The notes: generated from the letters alone by a model not told the origin. A stretch of DNA of 64,000 nt from Clostridium zeae (GCF_017312485.1 NZ_BMBA01000006.1:124001-188000), one strand, 5' to 3'; counted from the first letter of the stretch, positions 38,988 to 47,733 are shown. Numbers and translations are program-made.

Positions 38988-39012
38988 TCCCTAGTTTTTT
39001 CAAACTAGGGAT
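38988..39012 (-). terminator. Terminator after mazF
   Basis: Hairpin ATCCCTAGTTT with AAACTAGGGAT, 3-nt loop, a few bases after the mazF stop, followed on the minus strand by TTTTTGTTTTTT. Strong. Confidence 0.85.
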
Positions 39013-39017
39013 AACAT

Positions 39018-39371
39018 TTAATCTAGAGCTAAACTTATTAGCAAAGCTTTATTAACTTTTTTCATATCATCATCAGTCATATGACCAATCTTCTCTTTCA
39101 ATCTCTTTTTGTCCAAAGTACGCACTTGTTCTAGTAATACAACGGAATCTCTATTAAGTCCATATTCTTCTGATGATATCTCAACATGTGTAGGTAGCTT
39201 AGCTTTATTTATTTGAGAAGTTATCGCTGCTACAATCACAGTTGGGCTATATTTATTTCCTATATCATTTTGTACTATTATTACTGGTCTTATGCCGCCT
39301 TGCTCTGATCCTACTACAGGACTTAGGTCTGCATAAAATATATCGCCTCTTTTTACACTTATAACTGTCAT
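39018..39371 (-). CDS. mazF: MazF/EndoA family endoribonuclease toxin
   Basis: Sequence-specific mRNA interferase, 117 residues. Typical Gram-positive Maz[21 protein letters not shown] near the N terminus, R-P-V-I-I-V-Q-N-D, the active-site T-S-Q-I segment, and [10 protein letters not shown]. The ATG at 39371 is chosen because it begins just before the conserved domain and follows GGAGTG; an upstream ATG in frame would overlap the antitoxin gene. Expressed from the antitoxin promoter. Confidence 0.95.
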   Translation of the reverse strand: MTVISVKRGDIFYADLSPVVGSEQGGIRPVIIVQNDIGNKYSPTVIVAAITSQINKAKLPTHVEISSEEYGLNRDSVVLLEQVRTLDKKRLKEKIGHMTDDDMKKVNKALLISLALD

Positions 39372-39379
39372 TACATATA

Positions 39380-39619
39380 TCACACTCCGAATAGCCAAGT
39401 CTCATATTCAATAGTATTTTGAAGGTCTGATGCAACACCAAGTTCGGCAAGCTCTAGGTTAATACTTGCCATTTCTTCATAGCCTTTTTTCATTAATAAA
39501 TAAAATGATGATTCTTTTTTATCCTCATTATATGATATTAAATTTGCATCATTTAATTGACTATATTTTTTATATTTTTTTTCTCGTGCACCGTTTTCTC
39601 TATTCTTTGAATATGACAT
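39380..39619 (-). CDS. mazE: EndoAI/MazE-like antitoxin
   Basis: 79 residues. The C-terminal half ([17 protein letters not shown]) closely resembles the toxin-binding helix of Bacillus EndoAI (L-M-R-R-G-Y-M-E-M-A-K-I-N-L). The N-terminal part is shorter than usual and does not show a clear ribbon-helix-helix DNA-binding pattern, so autoregulation may be altered. It lies directly upstream of mazF with an 8-nt gap. A strong promoter lies about 50-80 bp upstream. RBS GAGGAG. Confidence 0.85.
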   Translation of the reverse strand: MSYSKNRENGAREKKYKKYSQLNDANLISYNEDKKESSFYLLMKKGYEEMASINLELAELGVASDLQNTIEYETWLFGV

Positions 39620-39670
39620 GATTCTCCCATCTCCTCAGAGTTATAAAAAGAATGATATATGTATAAGTAA

Positions 39671-39698
39671 ATTATAGCAAATTATGTCACAATGTCAA
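39671..39698 (-). promoter_or_regulatory. Strong sigma-A promoter of mazEF
   Basis: Minus strand: -35 TTGACA (39698-39693), 16-nt spacer, -10 TATAAT (39676-39671). Both hexamers match consensus. It shows that mazEF is transcribed separately from the upstream acpS-nnr genes. Confidence 0.75.
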
Positions 39699-39740
39699 AG
39701 AATTTTCATCCTTAGCTATTCTTTTTTTACTTTTTTTTAC

Positions 39741-39797
39741 AATTATTTTATGTATTTGATATTTTCTATTATATTTATATAAATACATAAAATAATT
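39741..39797. repeat. Perfect AT-only inverted repeat
   Basis: 17-bp arms AATTATTTTATGTATTT (39741-39757) and exact complement (39781-39797) around a 23-nt spacer. It does not match families A-D. It has no T-run typical of a terminator. It lies in the 397-bp gap between mazE and the GerS-like gene, where some clostridia carry alr. Confidence 0.5.
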
Positions 39798-40016
39798 AAA
39801 GTTATTATCATTGAATTATAAATTAAAATTTCAATGTTTTAAAACCCACAATCATATCATATGTACATACTTTGGGAAATTACTTAAACAATATAAACTC
39901 GTAAAAACATATACTATCTAGTTATTAATTTCCTCAAGTATTTGAGTTCTTATGTTTTCTATCTTATTTCTCCTTTAAAACTTTATTTATTGTTAATCAT
40001 ATCTGTATGTTCGATA

Positions 40017-40631
40017 CTATAGGTTAAATAATTTTTCATCCAATTTATTTGATTTCTTAAAATTACTATATTCTATCCGTCCTCTCTCTTGTCCATTCTT
40101 ATCATATATTAATAACTCTTTAGGGACCTTTGATTCACTGTCTATTATCAGCATCTGTTTGTCCATATTTTGATTACTGTTCAATATTGAAAACTCAACA
40201 ATCAGACATCTTATTCCATTTATGTCCTTATAGTAATATTTAATTTCTTGATCTAACACAAGGTACTTTCCAATTTCACCTATAAAAGCTAATTTATAAA
40301 ATTCGTCAGAGTTCTTGTCCATTTCATATTGTCTATTAGTACTAGTATCCTTTACGTATATCTTGTTTTGTTTGTATAGATATATTCTTCCTTCTTTAAA
40401 ATCAACTCTTGTTCCTTGTTCCCTGTCATAACATTGGGTAGTTTCATACTTTACTTCACCCCTAGAACTTATAGAAGTATAAGTTACATCTGCAGTATAT
40501 GACTTTATCTCTTTTATTTCATCTAATATTTCTTCTGGAGTAATATTATAAAACTTTTGATAAGCAGCAAATATTGAAACTGCTGCTATTATTATAAATA
40601 GTAATATTAGTAATAGTCGATTTTTTTTCAT
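40017..40631 (-). CDS. GerS/LolA-like secreted or membrane-anchored protein
   Basis: 204 residues: one N-terminal hydrophobic segment (about 5-23) followed by a beta-rich domain of the lipoprotein-sorting (LolA-like) fold, with repeated Y-x-x-x motifs and the terminal segment Y-D-K-N-G-Q-E-R-G-R-I-E-Y. The neighbourhood nnr-acpS-mazEF is the one that surrounds gerS, a germination protein needed for cortex hydrolysis in Clostridioides difficile. Unlike GerS, no lipobox Cys is visible, so it is probably held by an uncleaved helix. I treat it as GerS-related without claiming the same function. Confidence 0.65.
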   Translation of the reverse strand: MKKNRLLLILLFIIIAAVSIFAAYQKFYNITPEEILDEIKEIKSYTADVTYTSISSRGEVKYETTQCYDREQGTRVDFKEGRIYLYKQNKIYVKDTSTNRQYEMDKNSDEFYKLAFIGEIGKYLVLDQEIKYYYKDINGIRCLIVEFSILNSNQNMDKQMLIIDSESKVPKELLIYDKNGQERGRIEYSNFKKSNKLDEKLFNL

Positions 40632-40689
40632 AAACCCTCCTAAATTATGACTACATTAATACTATTATTAATCTAACAGCAGTTTTATT

Positions 40690-42192
40690 CTATTTAAATT
40701 GCATTTCTTTTATTGCTGAGGGGATATTTTCAATAATATGGCTAGCATTTACACAATACATCGATTTCGATAAACATTCGCCAATATATCCATGCACGTA
40801 AGCCCCAGCTGCTGTAGCTTCAAGTATATTGATTCCTTGAGCTATAAAGCTGGTTATTATTCCAGTTAGACAGTCCCCCATCCCACCTGATGCCATAGCA
40901 CTATTTCCTGTTGGATTTATGTAAGTTTTATTCCCATCCGTTATTATTGTATTATAACCTTTTAAAAGAACAACAATCTTGTACTTTTGTGCAATCTCTT
41001 TGGCAACTTCTAACCTATTTTCCTTTATATAATCCCTTGAGTATCCAGTTAAATTTGACATTTCACCTATATGAGGTGTAATTACAATTGAACATTTCTT
41101 ATTTTTAAGAATGTCTGATTCATCCCTCAACACATTTATGCCATCAGCATCTATAACAACGGGGCATTCAGCATTATATATAACCTTTTTTAATAGCTTT
41201 AATGTATTAGAACTATCTCCCATACCTGGACCTATAGCTATGCAATCACTTTTTCTGATATGTTTATCTAACTGTTCTTCATCTTCATAACTAGAAGTCA
41301 TTGCTTCTATAAATTTACATGATAATATTTGTTGTAGCTCTTTTGAAGTACTTAGAGTAACTAACCCAGCTCCACTTCTTACAGCACTGTTAGTAGTAAT
41401 ATATGCAGCACCAGAAAAGCCACTAGAGCCTGCTAACACTAATACTCTTCCATAATCGCCTTTATACCCATACTTATCCCTTTGTGGTATGTGTTTTTTT
41501 ACTAGCTCCTCAGTAATCATGAAAATATTCTCACTATGTTCATCAATTACTGATCCAGGTATTCCAATGCTTTCAACCACTACTTTTCCAGTATAGGTAC
41601 TGGTTCCCCAGGTTAAGAAACCTTTCTTTAAGAATTCAAAAGTTATAGTTTTATTTGCATTAATACAACTACCCATTACCTTACCATTATCACAATTCAT
41701 ACCAGATGGAACATCAATAGAAACTATGTATTCACTATTTTCATTTATAACCGAGATTATATCTATATAAAATTCTGATAGGTTTCTAGATAACCCAGTT
41801 CCAAATAAGGCATCTATGGTTGCATCACTATTTACTAGACATTCTCTAAACTGAGAACAATCTTCTATATTATTTAAAGGATAGACCTTAATTCCCAAAT
41901 GTTTTAATATATGATAATTTATTAAGCAGTCCTCTGATAACTTATCATTTAAATTAACTAAGAACACATCAATATCTTTTCCTAAAACCTTAAGATGCCT
42001 TGCTACAGCCAAACCATCTCCGCCATTGTTTCCACTTCCACAAACTATTACGAACTTTTTATTCTTATGTAATTCTAAATTATTTATAATCTTTAATGCT
42101 GCATTTTCCATAAGAATAATACTAGGTATACCTATTTTATCTACGCAATACTTATCTATACTCTTTTGGGCAGCTGCTGAACCTACTCTCAT
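40690..42192 (-). CDS. nnr: Bifunctional NAD(P)H-hydrate epimerase / ADP-dependent NAD(P)HX dehydratase
   Basis: Repairs hydrated NADH and NADPH. 500 residues in two domains: YjeF_N epimerase (about 1-210, with G-S-G-N-N-G-G-D-G-L-A-V-A-R about 51-64) and a ribokinase-like dehydratase (about 225-495, with V-L-A-G-S-S-G-F-S-G-A-A, I-G-P-G-M-G-D, and the catalytic region S-G-G-M-G-D-C-L-T-G). Directly follows acpS with a 4-nt gap, the common clostridial arrangement. Begins M-R-V-G-S with a ribosome binding site inside the end of acpS. Confidence 0.96.
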   Translation of the reverse strand: MRVGSAAAQKSIDKYCVDKIGIPSIILMENAALKIINNLELHKNKKFVIVCGSGNNGGDGLAVARHLKVLGKDIDVFLVNLNDKLSEDCLINYHILKHLGIKVYPLNNIEDCSQFRECLVNSDATIDALFGTGLSRNLSEFYIDIISVINENSEYIVSIDVPSGMNCDNGKVMGSCINANKTITFEFLKKGFLTWGTSTYTGKVVVESIGIPGSVIDEHSENIFMITEELVKKHIPQRDKYGYKGDYGRVLVLAGSSGFSGAAYITTNSAVRSGAGLVTLSTSKELQQILSCKFIEAMTSSYEDEEQLDKHIRKSDCIAIGPGMGDSSNTLKLLKKVIYNAECPVVIDADGINVLRDESDILKNKKCSIVITPHIGEMSNLTGYSRDYIKENRLEVAKEIAQKYKIVVLLKGYNTIITDGNKTYINPTGNSAMASGGMGDCLTGIITSFIAQGINILEATAAGAYVHGYIGECLSKSMYCVNASHIIENIPSAIKEMQFK

Positions 42193-42196
42193 TTAA

Positions 42197-42568
42197 TTAT
42201 CCCTCCAATACAGCAAATGCAATCGCATCACTTTTGCTATGAGATATACTTATATGAATTGATTTTACCCCCCTAAGCTCTGCAATGATTTTAGCTCTCC
42301 CATATAAATTAACTTCTGGTTTTCCTATCCCATTTCTTACTATTTCTATATCTTTTAATTGAAATCCCCTTATTCCTGTACCTAGCGCTTTGCTAATAGC
42401 CTCCTTCGCAGCAAAATTCCCCGCAATAGACTCCATCCTCATACCCTTTTCTCTGAATAAAAGCATCTCACCTTCACTATAGACCTTACTTATAAAAGAT
42501 TTAGTTCTCTCAACAGCTCTTTTTATTCTATCTATCTCAATTATATCGACTCCTGTACCAATAATCAT
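42197..42568 (-). CDS. acpS: Holo-[acyl-carrier-protein] synthase
   Basis: Transfers phosphopantetheine from CoA to apo-ACP, required for fatty acid synthesis. 123 residues. Signatures: G-T-G-V-D-I-I-E-I-D-R-I about 3-14 (metal-binding Asp), F-A-A-K-E-A-I-S-K-A-L-G-T-G about 53-66, and S-I-S-H-S-K about 104-109. The ATG at 42568 follows GGGGTGAG and starts immediately before the domain; the ORF extends 14 codons further without support. Confidence 0.96.
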   Translation of the reverse strand: MIIGTGVDIIEIDRIKRAVERTKSFISKVYSEGEMLLFREKGMRMESIAGNFAAKEAISKALGTGIRGFQLKDIEIVRNGIGKPEVNLYGRAKIIAELRGVKSIHISISHSKSDAIAFAVLEG

Positions 42569-42739
42569 ATGCTCACCCCTAAATATATTCAGAACAAGTT
42601 TTATAATCATATTTGCTCTATTAATATTTTATATCTTTAAAAAGATATTTCAAAGTTATAGCAGAGATAAATTAGAATTTATCTGAAAATGAACCATTCA
42701 CTCCTTAAAGCAATATTTTTTTATCGCATCCTTATAGAA

Positions 42740-42768
42740 GATTTTTGAACATGTATAAATTAAGTTTT
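42740..42768. repeat. Repeat family D, half copy 2
   Basis: GATTTTTGAACATGTATAAATTAAG matches the right half of the palindrome at 18648-18704 with few changes. A partner arm is not evident here. Confidence 0.45.
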
Positions 42769-42802
42769 TAATCACGTCTTCTATTTAAAATATGACAAAA
42801 TA

Positions 42803-42830
42803 TTAAGGAAAGTATATATACTTTCCTTAA
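42803..42830 (-). terminator. Perfect palindrome downstream of the DUF6514-like gene
   Basis: 28-bp perfect palindrome (arms TTAAGGAAAGTATA), starting 14 nt after the stop, with a modest T-rich tail on the minus strand. Likely terminator. Confidence 0.65.
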
Positions 42831-42843
42831 GAAAAAGAATGTA

Positions 42844-43173
42844 TTAATTTGCTATAGATAAACAGCATGTACTGAAATCTCCTAATAACTCATCTACTCT
42901 TTCTCCTAGAACATCAATTAAATGAATTGGTGAGACTTGATTTTCATAAACCAAACTTAACAACTGATGAACATTATCATATATTGGCGAAATTTTTTCT
43001 ATGCAGTCTCTTTCTATATTGATCATATTATTGTTATGATCATAATCAGTTCTTTCTATTTCAATGCCGTATACTGCGCTACCTTTAAAATCCGTCTTAG
43101 TTAACCTGTAAGAATAGTTATATTCTTTGTCGTCATAATTAACTTTTCTCCATAAATTTTCAACAACCATCAT
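42844..43173 (-). CDS. Small conserved protein, DUF6514-like
   Basis: 109 residues, soluble, acidic. It begins V-V-E-N-L-W-R-K-V and continues with Y-N-Y-S-Y-R-L-T-K, Y-G-I-E-I-E-R and a C-terminal segment H-Q-L-L-S-L-V-Y-E-N-Q-V-S-P-I-H-L-I-D-V-L-G. This pattern is what I recall of the clostridial DUF6514 family; no function is known. A good RBS (AAGGGGG) precedes the start, and a hairpin terminator follows, so it is a single-gene unit. Family assignment is from memory and moderate. Confidence 0.6.
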   Translation of the reverse strand: MMVVENLWRKVNYDDKEYNYSYRLTKTDFKGSAVYGIEIERTDYDHNNNMINIERDCIEKISPIYDNVHQLLSLVYENQVSPIHLIDVLGERVDELLGDFSTCCLSIAN

Positions 43174-43424
43174 AAAATTACCCCCTTAAGCCTTATAAAC
43201 AAATGTTATAGAACTCATAACAATATCCTAACACTAATTATTTTATTTTTATGTCAAATGATGGTTTGTCAAAAATTTTTTTCTCTTTAAATTATGACAG
43301 AATATATAAAGAATATGCTCTCCATTTCCTATAAATGTATTTTATGATATTTACGTTCCAGCATTATTCACATAAAATATACAAAACTTGACGAAACTCT
43401 GTCTTTCTTGTAGATATTTTTTAA

Positions 43425-43991
43425 TTATTTTATTAATTGTTTTAATGGTATATTAATTCCTAGGTATCTGCACATATCTTCTACTATTAAAAGTGCTGCT
43501 ATTTTTAAAGGCAAATTATCTATTGATTCATCATCAAGGCTCAATGTCTTTTTATAAAATTCTCCTAAGTCTTTTTTATATTTCATTTCCATATATATTT
43601 CATCTAATATATTTACAATAACTTCATAGCATACTTGAGCAAAATCCTTTTGTACACTATCACTATTATTTATTACAGATTTAATAATATAATTTAAGTT
43701 TTTATTTCCATACTTGCTTTCTATTTCAGCTAAAAACCTATCACCTATGTATGTTCCTAATAGATCTTCATCAAAAATCGCAATCTCTCCATCTGTATTA
43801 AAAAACATTACAAAATCTGCAGCTAAATTCCCTTCTTTCCTTAATTCACTTATTAATCTGTTCATTTGACTGCTAAAACCACTAGTATATTTTGCATCCA
43901 ACAAAAAATAGGATAACTCTCTAGAAGAGGCTACCCTTACAAAATCAGAAAAATTATTATATGTTTTTTTCATAAAATCATTATTTTTCAT
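43425..43991 (-). CDS. Hypothetical protein, function unknown
   Basis: 188 residues, not recognised. It is soluble, mostly helical by composition, without signal peptide or membrane segment. It contains F-S-D-F-V-R-V-A-S-S-R-E-L-S-Y-F near the N terminus, a central A-A-D-F-V-M-F-F-N-T-D-G-E-I-A-I-F-D-E-D, and a C-terminal A-A-L-L-I-V-E-D-M-C. The ATG at 43991 is preceded by GGGAGG (AAGGGAGGTTAAAC on the minus strand), a strong RBS that supports a real gene. It starts 64 nt after the end of the MoxR operon and may be co-transcribed with it. Confidence 0.6.
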   Translation of the reverse strand: MKNNDFMKKTYNNFSDFVRVASSRELSYFLLDAKYTSGFSSQMNRLISELRKEGNLAADFVMFFNTDGEIAIFDEDLLGTYIGDRFLAEIESKYGNKNLNYIIKSVINNSDSVQKDFAQVCYEVIVNILDEIYMEMKYKKDLGEFYKKTLSLDDESIDNLPLKIAALLIVEDMCRYLGINIPLKQLIK

Positions 43992-44055
43992 TGTTTAACC
44001 TCCCTTACAATTCAAATAGTATTTTTATCCAAAGGAGATTATTTTATTCAACATT

Positions 44056-45288
44056 TTATATCTTCTTTATTTCTTTAATTTTCTTTTTTAAAGTTTTATA
44101 TTTTTCTCTACTTTCATCTAGCATTTCATCACTTACTTCATGAGATGAAAATTTAGCTTCATTATAACAATCTACTATATATTTAAATTCTTCTTCACCA
44201 TCTATATATGGCTTCGATATGTTTAACAATTGATTTGCTGTCATGCTTTTTTTGAATATATTCTTTTTGTAAGTTTCCTTTTGTATATCATAGAAAATCT
44301 CTAGAATCTTCCCTTTCCGACCTATCCAATTGTTTTTAATTGAGCTATCTTTCTTCTTAAAGGAATCCTCTAGACTTTCTCTCTCAATTCCGAACAATTG
44401 CTCCTTTGATTTATGCTTAAACTTTCTTTTATTTAATACAAGCTTAAACATATATAAAATGATTATAACTATGCCTATAAGTAAGAGAATCTTAATAACA
44501 TTCAATATGAATGTATTATCACTTTGTATTAGCTTCTGATCTTCATTAGGTATGTTAGTCATTTTAATACTTGCATCACTGATATTTTTATTCTCAAATA
44601 ATAGTTGTATTGCTTTCATTGGATACACTAGCAATAACGAAAAAACATATAAAATCTTGACAATTATCCACTGAATCTTTTGATACAACATTCCTAAAAT
44701 ACCTATAGCTAAACTATAGATATATGGGTTAAACAAAAATAATGACAATACTAGTATAAATATATATGTCTTAACTCTTCTTGAACTTGAAAGCTTATAT
44801 TGAAATGCTCTTGATGCTCTTAAAAGAAGTATTCCATTTAAGAAAAACAGTATATAGAAGGGATATAAAAATGTAGTAACTTGTTTAGACTCAAACAAAG
44901 TAAAAAACATCCCTATTAACAATCCAATAATTAGGCTCTTCATTCTATTTCTATAAAAATCTCTTGTTATTGATATCCCCTCAGCTGACAATAGCAATAA
45001 TTCTTGAATAATCACTATAATCTGTAAACTAAGATTATCACTTTTCCCAAAAATAGCGTATAGAGTTATAAAATACAGCAGATTATGTATTACTATTATT
45101 AGCTTAGATTTATTACTCTTACTAATCATATAATAAAACAAAAACATAAATACCACCGTAATTAGATACATATAAAAACTAGGAGTTACTCCTCCTATTA
45201 CATTTAAAAGGATTGATGAAATAATAAAAGCGAAAGTCGATACTAAAATTCCATAAAGTATCTTTATAAAATTATATAAATTCATCAT
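44056..45288 (-). CDS. Membrane protein with DUF4129-type C-terminal domain
   Basis: 410 residues: about eight hydrophobic segments in residues 5-220, another at about 265-285, and a charged cytoplasmic tail (about 310-405) with R-K-G-K-I-L-E-I-F-Y-D and T-A-N-Q-L-L, as in DUF4129 tails found in MoxR/DUF58/transglutaminase clusters. The transglutaminase domain often fused in such proteins is absent. It directly abuts the DUF58 gene (shared base at 45288) and is the third gene of moxR-DUF58-DUF4129. Function not known; the cluster is associated with envelope complex assembly. Confidence 0.7.
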   Translation of the reverse strand: MMNLYNFIKILYGILVSTFAFIISSILLNVIGGVTPSFYMYLITVVFMFLFYYMISKSNKSKLIIVIHNLLYFITLYAIFGKSDNLSLQIIVIIQELLLLSAEGISITRDFYRNRMKSLIIGLLIGMFFTLFESKQVTTFLYPFYILFFLNGILLLRASRAFQYKLSSSRRVKTYIFILVLSLFLFNPYIYSLAIGILGMLYQKIQWIIVKILYVFSLLLVYPMKAIQLLFENKNISDASIKMTNIPNEDQKLIQSDNTFILNVIKILLLIGIVIIILYMFKLVLNKRKFKHKSKEQLFGIERESLEDSFKKKDSSIKNNWIGRKGKILEIFYDIQKETYKKNIFKKSMTANQLLNISKPYIDGEEEFKYIVDCYNEAKFSSHEVSDEMLDESREKYKTLKKKIKEIKKI

Positions 45289-46406
45289 TATCCCTCCCTA
45301 CTTAGGTGAAGTCTTTCAATGCCTGGAATATTAACATCGCCTTTTTCAGATATATCTATCAGCTTAATTAGTATCCCTTTGCTTCTTAAGGTGTTTATTA
45401 TAGCTGCTATTTCATTATCCATATAAGAAGTAATTAGTATATAAACTGTATTTATATCGAACTTATCCTTCATACTATAAAGATACTCATGAAATGCTAA
45501 TTTAGTGCTTATGTCTATCCTTGAACAATATTCTAAAAACCGCTTAACAGATGTGGATGAGGCTGACATCTCATTACCATGTTTCCCTGAATAGCTCACT
45601 ATTTGCCCATTAGTCCATACTCCAGTAGCAATTCCACTATTTATTACTTCTACCCCTATTGTTGCCATTATATCTATTCCTTCTTCTAACTTATGCCCAT
45701 TATATACATTCCAGAAAGGAGTAGTAGTTTGTGTATTAAATAAAAAAGTAATTTGCCTGTCTGAGGTAAAGTCATACTCTTTTACCATAAGCCTTCCCAC
45801 CCTCATGGAAGAGTTCCAATGGATGTCTTTCATTCTATGATCAGTGGTGTATTCCCTTATTCCTTTTATATATAATGGGTCCTGAAATATCCACCTCTTA
45901 ACAATTATATCTCCGATAAGACTATTATTATTAAATGTTATTTCAGATAGTTTCTTTAGCTTAGGATAAACTAATATCTCAACAAAATCTTCAAGTTCCA
46001 TAACATCTTCAGAAAATCCAAAGATATCGCCTATTGATACCTTTATAGTTTTTAAATAATATACTCCTCGCTTTTTTGACGAAAACTTGTAATTAAATTT
46101 AAGCCTTTCCATAGCTCCAATATTAAAAACATTTGAATAATACTTTGCATCGCCTATCTTTTCACTATCTGCTTTCCCTACCCTTTCTAATTCAAATGGA
46201 ACTTTCTCTTCCACATGAACAAATGGGATAAAAACTTTTGAAAAATTTTCAAAATACATCTTCGCTGATACTTCTTCCCCTTGATGCACTGATCTTTTAT
46301 CAATTTTCCTAAATACTGATAAATTCTTAAAAGCATTTCTTCTAATCTTTTCAGCTATAATTGAAAATACTGCTATAGAAAAAACTAATATTAATATACT
46401 ACCCAC
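45288..46406 (-). CDS. DUF58 domain-containing protein
   Basis: 372 residues: an N-terminal hydrophobic segment (about 2-20), a beta-rich middle region (Q-G-E-E-V-S-A-K-M-Y-F-E-N about 41-53), and the DUF58 core beginning about residue 190 with R-E-Y-T-T-D-H-R-M-K-D-I-H-W-N-S-S-M-R. The C-terminal half has a von Willebrand A-like fold in this family. DUF58 proteins are the usual partners of MoxR AAA ATPases. Located 17 nt after moxR. Confidence 0.9.
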   Translation of the reverse strand: MGSILILVFSIAVFSIIAEKIRRNAFKNLSVFRKIDKRSVHQGEEVSAKMYFENFSKVFIPFVHVEEKVPFELERVGKADSEKIGDAKYYSNVFNIGAMERLKFNYKFSSKKRGVYYLKTIKVSIGDIFGFSEDVMELEDFVEILVYPKLKKLSEITFNNNSLIGDIIVKRWIFQDPLYIKGIREYTTDHRMKDIHWNSSMRVGRLMVKEYDFTSDRQITFLFNTQTTTPFWNVYNGHKLEEGIDIMATIGVEVINSGIATGVWTNGQIVSYSGKHGNEMSASSTSVKRFLEYCSRIDISTKLAFHEYLYSMKDKFDINTVYILITSYMDNEIAAIINTLRSKGILIKLIDISEKGDVNIPGIERLHLSREG

Positions 46407-46423
46407 ATCAACACCTCACTGAT

Positions 46424-47377
46424 TTACAGCTTTTCTAATGGAGTCTCTATTTTATTTAATATATCCTCTAACACTTTTTCCTGTGAATCACTTCTAGAAG
46501 AACCAATTGATGATCTTGTAGTCAACCGATGAGCTATTATACTTACTGCTATACTCTTAATATCTTCAGGTATTACATAATCTCTTCCATTAATAGCGGC
46601 TAACGCTTGAGCTCCTCTCATTAAATTCAGTGATGCTCTTGGAGATGCCCCTAATTCAATGTCATAACTTTTCCTTGTTTCAGAAATAATATCTAATATA
46701 TATGTTTTTATTTCCTCACTTACAGTTATATTTGAATACTGCTGTTGAACATATCTTATTTCATCCATAGATATTACTGATTCTAATTTTTCTAAAGGAT
46801 CATCATTCATATATTTATTTAATATAGCTCTTTCTTCCTCATATTCTGGATACCCCATTGAAAGTCTCATAAAAAATCTATCCATTTGAGCTTCAGGTAA
46901 TGGAAATGTACCGAATTGTTCAATAGGATTTTGGGTTGCTATTACAAAGAAAGGATTGTCAAGCTTTAAAGTATTTCCCTCTATAGTTACTTGTCTTTCC
47001 TCCATACACTCAAGTAAAGCTGACTGCGTTCTAGGTGTGGCTCTATTTATTTCATCCGCTAAAACTATATTACTCATCAAAGGACCCTTTTTAAGTTCAA
47101 ATTCTGCTGATTTTTGATTATAATAATATATTCCAGTAAGATCTGATGGTAATAAGTCAGGGGTAAATTGAACTCTTTTAAATGTACAATTTAACGTTTT
47201 GGCCAAAGCTTTAGAAAGCTTAGTTTTTCCTAGTCCAGGTATATCCTCAAGAAGAACATGTCCCGAGCAAATGAAGGCTACAATTATTTTATCTATTTTC
47301 TCTTCTTTTCCAACAATTACTTTCCCAATATTATCTTGAATCTTTTCTCTAAATGCTACAAATTTATTATTCTCCAT
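46424..47377 (-). CDS. MoxR family AAA ATPase
   Basis: 317 residues. Walker A G-L-G-K-T-K-L-S (about 46-53) after L-L-E-D-I-P, Walker B I-V-L-A-D-E-I-N-R-A (about 105-114), sensor I A-T-Q-N-P-I-E, P-E-A-Q-M-D-R-F, and the lid signature G-A-S-P-R-A-S-L. MoxR ATPases act as chaperones that assemble complexes or insert metal cofactors. The reading frame extends 33 codons upstream, but a promoter -10 falls inside that extension, so the ATG at 47377 is preferred although its RBS is poor. First gene of the operon. Confidence 0.92.
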   Translation of the reverse strand: MENNKFVAFREKIQDNIGKVIVGKEEKIDKIIVAFICSGHVLLEDIPGLGKTKLSKALAKTLNCTFKRVQFTPDLLPSDLTGIYYYNQKSAEFELKKGPLMSNIVLADEINRATPRTQSALLECMEERQVTIEGNTLKLDNPFFVIATQNPIEQFGTFPLPEAQMDRFFMRLSMGYPEYEEERAILNKYMNDDPLEKLESVISMDEIRYVQQQYSNITVSEEIKTYILDIISETRKSYDIELGASPRASLNLMRGAQALAAINGRDYVIPEDIKSIAVSIIAHRLTTRSSIGSSRSDSQEKVLEDILNKIETPLEKL

Positions 47378-47446
47378 TAGTTTCAGATAACTTATTGTTA
47401 TCTTTCGCCCCCTTCTATATAGCTTGATATCTGTGTTCTTTATATA

Positions 47447-47476
47447 ATTATACATATATTTTTTTAAAATTTGCAA
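47447..47476 (-). promoter_or_regulatory. Predicted promoter of the moxR operon
   Basis: Minus strand: -35 TTGCAA (47476-47471), 18-nt spacer, -10 TATAAT (47452-47447). Leader of about 65 nt. Confidence 0.6.
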
Positions 47477-47583
47477 CTTTTAGAATCGTTTACTTTTGAG
47501 TAAAATACAAAATTTTCAAAATATTAAGTTTTTAAATAAAATATAATTCTCAGAATTTGTTTTATAATAACGTCATAAATAAT

Positions 47584-47699
47584 AAAAAAAACGAAAAAAG
47601 CTGGTTTATACAGCTTTTTTCGTTTAATATCTCACCTAAATTCCCACAAATACCATAATTGAAGAAACGGTTATATATTTGTATACGTTATCATCAACT
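47584..47699 (-). ncRNA. Candidate small RNA between moxR and the flavodiiron gene
   Basis: A self-contained transcription unit without ORF: promoter at 47706-47733, predicted start near 47699, then about 75 nt with internal pairing (ACAAATA with TATTTGT, enclosing ACC with GGT), and a strong terminator: 15-bp perfect arms AAACGAAAAAAGCTG (47589-47603) and its complement (47611-47625), followed on the minus strand by eight T. Predicted length about 115 nt. I recognise no known RNA family. It could instead be an attenuator-type leader for moxR, but the moxR operon has its own promoter downstream of the terminator. Confidence 0.5.
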
Positions 47700-47705
47700 A
47701 CCTTA

Positions 47706-47733
47706 ATTATATCATATTTCATAAATATTGCAA
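47706..47733 (-). promoter_or_regulatory. Promoter of the candidate small RNA
   Basis: Minus strand: -35 TTGCAA (47733-47728), 16-nt spacer, -10 TATAAT (47711-47706). Confidence 0.55.

Noticed and set aside
39265-39450. 61-codon ORF across the mazE-mazF junction
   Set aside because: Overlaps both toxin and antitoxin genes in another frame, with no independent start signal.
44056-47377. Phage-defence system built on the MoxR ATPase
   Set aside because: MoxR-DUF58-DUF4129 is a common housekeeping cluster, and there is no nuclease, methylase or other defence gene beside it.
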